Virus record (IMG/VR): IMGVR_UViG_3300022752_003244
Location: 1-64,000 of that record
Strand: one strand, 5' to 3'
Source of the DNA: a virus
DNA length: 64,000 bases
A model generated the notes under the pieces. That model was not told where the DNA came from. It saw nothing but the letters and a program-made list of their open reading frames with translations, and did no database searches. The number at the start of each line of letters is the position of its first letter. Position 1 is the stretch's first letter. Shown here one piece after another: positions 60,917 to 64,000 of the stretch. The position numbers and the translations under genes are program-made.

Positions 60917-61860
60917 TGAAAAAACTAATAATACACCATCAAGTTAACTATAATAATTATAAAATTAGATATTTTAATATATTTTTTAATAATTTAATTA
61001 GATATATTTCATATAAAAACGAAGTTATTATTAACGGATATTCAAAAAATTCTCATAAAAAACGTAACCCTATTGTATTAGATTTAGATGAATCTGAAAA
61101 TCCAAGGACAATAAATCTTGGAGATTGTGAGATGATAATAGAAGATTTTGATACAAAAAAGGCTAAAGTTTTTAGTGTTGCGGATATTGTTTCAGACGAT
61201 ATTATTAATCTACAATCAAACGATAATATAACCGATATTTACATAAGTCAATTTAATAGAAAAAAAATAGAAATTTTAGTTGATGAAAAATTCAGATATA
61301 AATATAAACCTTGGATTTACTTTAAAGCAAATGATTTTGATTTAGATTATTTTTATCATCAAAGAAAAAAATCAAATTTTTTCTTTGATAAATTATACTT
61401 CAGAGGTGATTTACGTATTAGAAATATTGTAAATAAATTAGATAATAATTTTTTTTATGGTGGAGAGTCGTTAAATGCACCATTTGAAAAATATATTGAA
61501 GAAATGATTAAATATTCCGTAGGATTATCAATTTCAGGTGTTGGGGAGTTTTGTTACAGAGATGTTGAATATATGGCAATCGGGATACCATTTATTAGGT
61601 TTGAATACCTTAGTGAAATGAGACAACCATTAATACCTAACTATCATTATATATCAATCGATAGACCTGATGATTTAAAAAATATAAATGATAATTGGGG
61701 TTCCCAAAGTCATGCAAAAATGATTATAGATAGGTTTTTGGAGGTAAAAGACGATAAAAATTTTTTAGAATTTATATCAAAAAATGCTAGAAAATATTAT
61801 GAAGATTATTTAAGTCCGGAAAATAGTATTAACAACACAATCAGTTTATTAAATTTTTAA
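60916..61860 (+). CDS. GT-B-like glycosyltransferase
   Basis: A 314-residue protein: KKLIIHHQVNYNNYKIRYFN at the start, a hydrophobic beta core, and a donor-site-like region near residues 205-235 (SISGVGEFCYRDVEYMAIG, partly quoted, then IPFIRFEYLSE), the G-x-x-E-x-x-x-x-D/E and 'A-x-G-x-P-x-I' layout of GT-B transferases. It ends in a helical DFL-type region. The position between SSB and UvsX, far from the other GT genes, is unusual, and it might have been inserted there. Its base composition is very AT-rich, like the GT clusters. Donor and acceptor unknown. Confidence 0.6.
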   Translation: MKKLIIHHQVNYNNYKIRYFNIFFNNLIRYISYKNEVIINGYSKNSHKKRNPIVLDLDESENPRTINLGDCEMIIEDFDTKKAKVFSVADIVSDDIINLQSNDNITDIYISQFNRKKIEILVDEKFRYKYKPWIYFKANDFDLDYFYHQRKKSNFFFDKLYFRGDLRIRNIVNKLDNNFFYGGESLNAPFEKYIEEMIKYSVGLSISGVGEFCYRDVEYMAIGIPFIRFEYLSEMRQPLIPNYHYISIDRPDDLKNINDNWGSQSHAKMIIDRFLEVKDDKNFLEFISKNARKYYEDYLSPENSINNTISLLNF

Positions 61861-61879
61861 AAATAAAAAAAAATAATTT

Positions 61880-62875
61880 ATGGCAGGAATTAAGAAAAAA
61901 GACATCGGAGGAATTGGGAACATAAAAGATAAGTTCTCAACCAAAACAAAATATAAAGAAACAAACTACTACAATTGTGGTGAGGCCTTTCATAATGCTT
62001 GTGGAGTGCCCGGACCTGTAATGGGTGGAATCAATATGTTCTTGGGACATAGTAATAGTAGTAAGACAACCTCAATGATACTTGCGGCGGCAGATGCTCA
62101 AAAGAAAGGACATCTACCTGTGTTTATTATCACCGAGAAGAAATGGAGTTGGGACCACGCAGTTGAGTTGGGATTACAAGCAACAAAGAATGAAAACGGA
62201 GAATGGGACGGAGATTTTATCTTTAATGATTCGTTTGATTATATCGAACAAGTAACAGATTTTATTAATCAGGTATTGGACGCACAAGAAAAAGGTGAGG
62301 TTCCATATAACTTATTGTTCTTATGGGATTCGGTTGGTTCTATTCCTTGTAAAATGACGTTTGATGGTAAAGGTGGGAAACAGCATAACGCATCCACGTT
62401 AGCAGATAAGATTGGAATGGGAGTTCATTCAAGAATTACAAAGTCAAAGAAAGAGGATTATCCTTACTATAATACAATGGTTGTGGTTAATCAGCCTTGG
62501 GTTGAGTTACCGGACAATCCATTCGGACAACCAACGATTAAGGCGAAAGGTGGTGAGGCATTATGGTTGGCATCATCATTAGTGTTCTTATTCGGTAACC
62601 AAAAGAATGCGGGTATCAATCATATCACCGCAACTAAGAATGGTAGAACTGTATCGTACGCAATTAGAACAAAAATATCTATACTTAAAAACCACGTAAA
62701 TGGTTTGGGTTATAAAGATGGTAAGGTTATTGCGGTTCATAACGGATATATCCAAGACACCAAAGAAGATTTGGAAAAATATAAAAAGGATTATTCTCAA
62801 TACTGGAACGCGATACTATCCGGAGACGGTGAGATAAAACTTGAAGAATCAGAAGAAGTAGAAATTACAGAATAA
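61880..62875 (+). CDS. uvsX: UvsX-type RecA-like recombinase
   Basis: A 331-residue recombinase. Walker A is GHSNSSKTT (56-64), matching the UvsX form G-x4-x-K-T/S rather than the GPESSGKT of bacterial RecA. Walker B is LLFLWDSVG (145-153), followed by TMVVVNQPW (about 195-205) and KGGEALWLASS, the loop-2 region. It catalyses strand exchange on ssDNA coated by the SSB at 59785, powering recombination-dependent replication as in T4. The downstream terminator and its own A-rich leader make it a single-gene unit or the end of the SSB-GT-UvsX group. The C-terminal tail is acidic (EESEEVEITE). Confidence 0.9.
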   Translation: MAGIKKKDIGGIGNIKDKFSTKTKYKETNYYNCGEAFHNACGVPGPVMGGINMFLGHSNSSKTTSMILAAADAQKKGHLPVFIITEKKWSWDHAVELGLQATKNENGEWDGDFIFNDSFDYIEQVTDFINQVLDAQEKGEVPYNLLFLWDSVGSIPCKMTFDGKGGKQHNASTLADKIGMGVHSRITKSKKEDYPYYNTMVVVNQPWVELPDNPFGQPTIKAKGGEALWLASSLVFLFGNQKNAGINHITATKNGRTVSYAIRTKISILKNHVNGLGYKDGKVIAVHNGYIQDTKEDLEKYKKDYSQYWNAILSGDGEIKLEESEEVEITE

Positions 62876-62880
62876 AAATT

Positions 62881-62908
62881 AACCCTACCCTTAAAGTGGG
62901 GTTTTTTA
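62881..62908 (+). terminator. Intrinsic terminator after uvsX
   Basis: AACCCTAC (62881-62888) pairs with GTGGGGTT (62896-62903; one U-G), loop CCTTAAA, then TTTT within the T run to 62907. Confidence 0.8.
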
Positions 62909-62919
62909 TTAATGTGGTA

Positions 62920-62926
62920 TATTTAT
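62920..62926 (+). promoter_or_regulatory. TATTTAT promoter motif
   Basis: GGTATATTTATATATAAAAA, with the core ending 15 bases before the ATG at 62942 and 12 bases after the uvsX terminator. Confidence 0.55.
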
Positions 62927-62941
62927 ATATAAAAATATATT

Positions 62942-63436
62942 ATGGGAAAAATTATAAGATTAACGGAAAACGATTTAACAAGATTGGTTAGAAGAGTAAT
63001 AAAGGAATCGGAACAAAATGTGGCTGCGGAACAAGCGGTATCAGAAATTAATTCTATGTTAACGAGTGATGGATTGCCGGGGATTAGTTTAGTTACACTT
63101 GCAGATGACGACGAATTAGAAAATATGGAAAAAACATATTCAGTAGGACCGGAGCCAAGTACAAATAAAAATGTGGATGTCAAAGCATTAGAAGAAAAAG
63201 TTAAAAATTATTTTTGTAGTATAAAGGATAATAAAGATAGTTTGAAAAGTGAGTTAAGAAAATTATTAAATTTAAGAAAAAGTAAGAAATCTATTAAGGA
63301 GGGGATTGACAAAGGTGAAATGGTTTGGGTGATAGGGTTTGCAATAATTTTGTTAATTGTTTTAATTACGGGAGTAAGAAGTAGGAGATATGGTTGTCCT
63401 GTTAACGCATGGACTGGATTTGGTTCTGGAAGATAA
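62942..63436 (+). CDS. Hypothetical protein with targeting-like N-terminus and one TM helix
   Basis: A 164-residue protein. Residues 2-22 (GKIIRLTENDLTRLVRRVIK, plus E) form a strongly basic amphipathic helix of the type 'I-I-R-L-T-E-x-D-L-x-R-x-x-x-x-V-I-x-E' that I recognise as a recurrent N-terminal element in phage proteins; it may be a short targeting peptide removed in maturation. A helical/charged middle and a KLLNLRKSKKS basic part follow. One membrane segment lies near 127-146 (VWVIGFAIILLIVLITGV). A C-terminal Cys/Gly segment (YGCPVNAWTGFGSG) ends it. Function unknown: virion-internal or membrane-associated. Single gene with its own promoter and terminator. Confidence 0.65.
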   Translation: MGKIIRLTENDLTRLVRRVIKESEQNVAAEQAVSEINSMLTSDGLPGISLVTLADDDELENMEKTYSVGPEPSTNKNVDVKALEEKVKNYFCSIKDNKDSLKSELRKLLNLRKSKKSIKEGIDKGEMVWVIGFAIILLIVLITGVRSRRYGCPVNAWTGFGSGR

Positions 63437-63455
63437 TTAATTATTAATATAATAT

Positions 63456-63481
63456 AACCCCTCAAATTAGAGGGGTTTTTT
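63456..63481 (+). terminator. Intrinsic terminator
   Basis: AACCCCTC (63456-63463) pairs perfectly with GAGGGGTT (63470-63477), loop AAATTA, then T's to 63481. Confidence 0.9.
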
Positions 63482-63525
63482 ATTTACTTTTTTTGGTGTG
63501 ATGTTATTATTGTAAATTTTTTTTG

Positions 63526-63532
63526 TATTTAT
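63526..63532 (+). promoter_or_regulatory. TATTTAT promoter motif
   Basis: TTGTATTTATATATAAACAAC, with the core ending 17 bases before the ATG at 63550. Confidence 0.5.
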
Positions 63533-63549
63533 ATATAAACAACTAACCT

Positions 63550-63804
63550 ATGAAAAATTTTTTTACTAGACTTTTAAGTCAAGACACACCAGAATCAAGC
63601 AAAAGGTTCGCGGCACTAATTTCATTATTCACAATAATTTTTGTTACTTTAGTTGCAACATTTAAAGCTGAAAATTGGGTTACACCTGAATTTATGTTTG
63701 ATGCTCTCGCTCTTATTGTTGGAGGGGGACTTGGTCTTACGGTGGTGGAGAAAATATTCACAAAAAAAACACCTGACTCATCAAATAAACCCCCGATTGA
63801 ATAA
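63550..63804 (+). CDS. Two-TM small membrane protein, holin candidate
   Basis: An 84-residue protein. The N-terminus is basic (KNFFTRLLSQDTPESSKR), the first membrane helix is residues 21-39 (ALISLFTIIFVTLVATFKA), then a short polar loop (ENWVTPE), and the second is 49-66 (FDALALIVGGGLGLTVVE). The C-terminal tail is hydrophilic (KIFTKKTPDSSNKPPIE). Two TMs with a charged tail fit class II holins and also many phage membrane proteins of unknown role. It has its own promoter and terminator. If it is the holin, the product at 21775 is less likely to be. Confidence 0.55.
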   Translation: MKNFFTRLLSQDTPESSKRFAALISLFTIIFVTLVATFKAENWVTPEFMFDALALIVGGGLGLTVVEKIFTKKTPDSSNKPPIE

Positions 63805-63830
63805 CCTAACAAGTAAAATATTAAAACCAC

Positions 63831-63855
63831 CCCTCCCCCATAAAGGAGGGTTTTT
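63831..63855 (+). terminator. Intrinsic terminator
   Basis: CCCTCC (63831-63836) pairs with GGAGGG (63845-63850) over an 8-base loop, followed by TTTTT. Confidence 0.85.
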
Positions 63856-63867
63856 AATTATAAGTGA

Positions 63868-63874
63868 TATTTAG
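63868..63874 (+). promoter_or_regulatory. TATTTAG variant of the TATTTAT motif, leaderless type
   Basis: GATATTTAGTATTATGG: one base off the core, with the same four bases to the ATG at 63879 as the exact leaderless-type sites. Confidence 0.45.
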
Positions 63875-63878
63875 TATT

Positions 63879-64000
63879 ATGGAATATCCTAATCCAAATT
63901 GGAAAGCAAAGGCGGTAAAAAAATTTATATTATCATATTATCCTCAAGTTGAAAATGTGGAGATAACGTATTATACAGAAGACATTCCGGAAATTAAAGT
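63879..64000 (+). CDS. 5' end of a gene running out of the window
   Basis: Forty complete codons of an open frame, starting MEYPNPNWKAKAVKKFILSY and continuing with YPQVENVEITYYTED. It reads as alternating helix and strand without membrane or signal features. The start is supported by the terminator 24 bases upstream and the TATTTAG site four bases before the ATG. No function can be assigned from this fragment. Confidence 0.6.
   Translation, partial: MEYPNPNWKAKAVKKFILSYYPQVENVEITYYTEDIPEIK

Noticed and set aside
63480-63520. A host-type promoter near 63492 (TTTG then TAAATTTT)
   Set aside because: The spacing is 17 bases and the last box lacks the final G; the TATTTAT site at 63526 explains the gene better.

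Overview
The window is part of the genome of a large AT-rich contractile-tailed phage (a myovirus), distantly related to the T4 superfamily. Evidence: a gp18-like tail sheath, a gp19-like tail tube, a T4-type baseplate protein (gp26/PF12322-like), a UvsX-type recombinase, a gp32-like ssDNA-binding protein and a family B DNA polymerase, with no chromosomal housekeeping genes. A Bacteroidota host is suggested by A-rich start contexts without Shine-Dalgarno sequences and by a few promoters that match the Bacteroidota form TTTG-N19/20-TAnnTTTG. I see no tRNA, rRNA, CRISPR array, integrase or insertion sequence.

Layout. (1) 1-7441, minus strand: a glycosyltransferase (GT) operon of seven GT-like proteins, with a dUTPase and a DnaQ-like exonuclease inside it. 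(2) 7605-10200, minus: small proteins of unknown function, one with a WYL-like fold. (3) 10253-21396, plus: the adsorption apparatus. It has a 1113-aa protein with a Thr/Pro repeat, a 1589-aa modular tail fibre and three tandem glycine-rich adhesin paralogues. (4) 21421-22557: small proteins, including membrane proteins that could act in lysis. (5) 22635-29464: a second GT block of five proteins, including a methyltransferase-GT-GT fusion. (6) 29500-36589: DNA polymerase B, a head-tail connector candidate, a SNF2 helicase and a small structured RNA. (7) 36641-59659: the tail and baseplate module (completion proteins, sheath, HAD protein, tube, gp26-like protein with a probable +1 frameshift, tape-measure candidate, and 1666-aa and 2314-aa baseplate proteins). 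(8) 59785-64000: SSB, another GT, UvsX, and two membrane proteins.

Regulation looks unusually readable. A motif TATTTAT, often followed by ATAAA, lies just upstream of about twenty transcription-unit starts on both strands. In six cases the start codon follows after exactly four bases, which would give leaderless or nearly leaderless mRNAs. Ten intrinsic terminators on the plus strand and one on the minus strand divide the genome into short units, and a TATTTAT site often sits a few bases after the terminator. Host-type promoters precede the SSB gene, the polymerase gene and a roughly 110-nt structured RNA.

The most interesting items are: the probable +1 frameshift joining the gp26-like baseplate protein to a conserved-looking C-terminal piece; the structured RNA or attenuator at 34277-34385; the TATTTAT/leaderless system; thirteen GT-like proteins flanking the fibre genes; and a phage SSB that ends in a bacterial-SSB-like tip. 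Function calls rest on motifs read by eye; no database search was possible.
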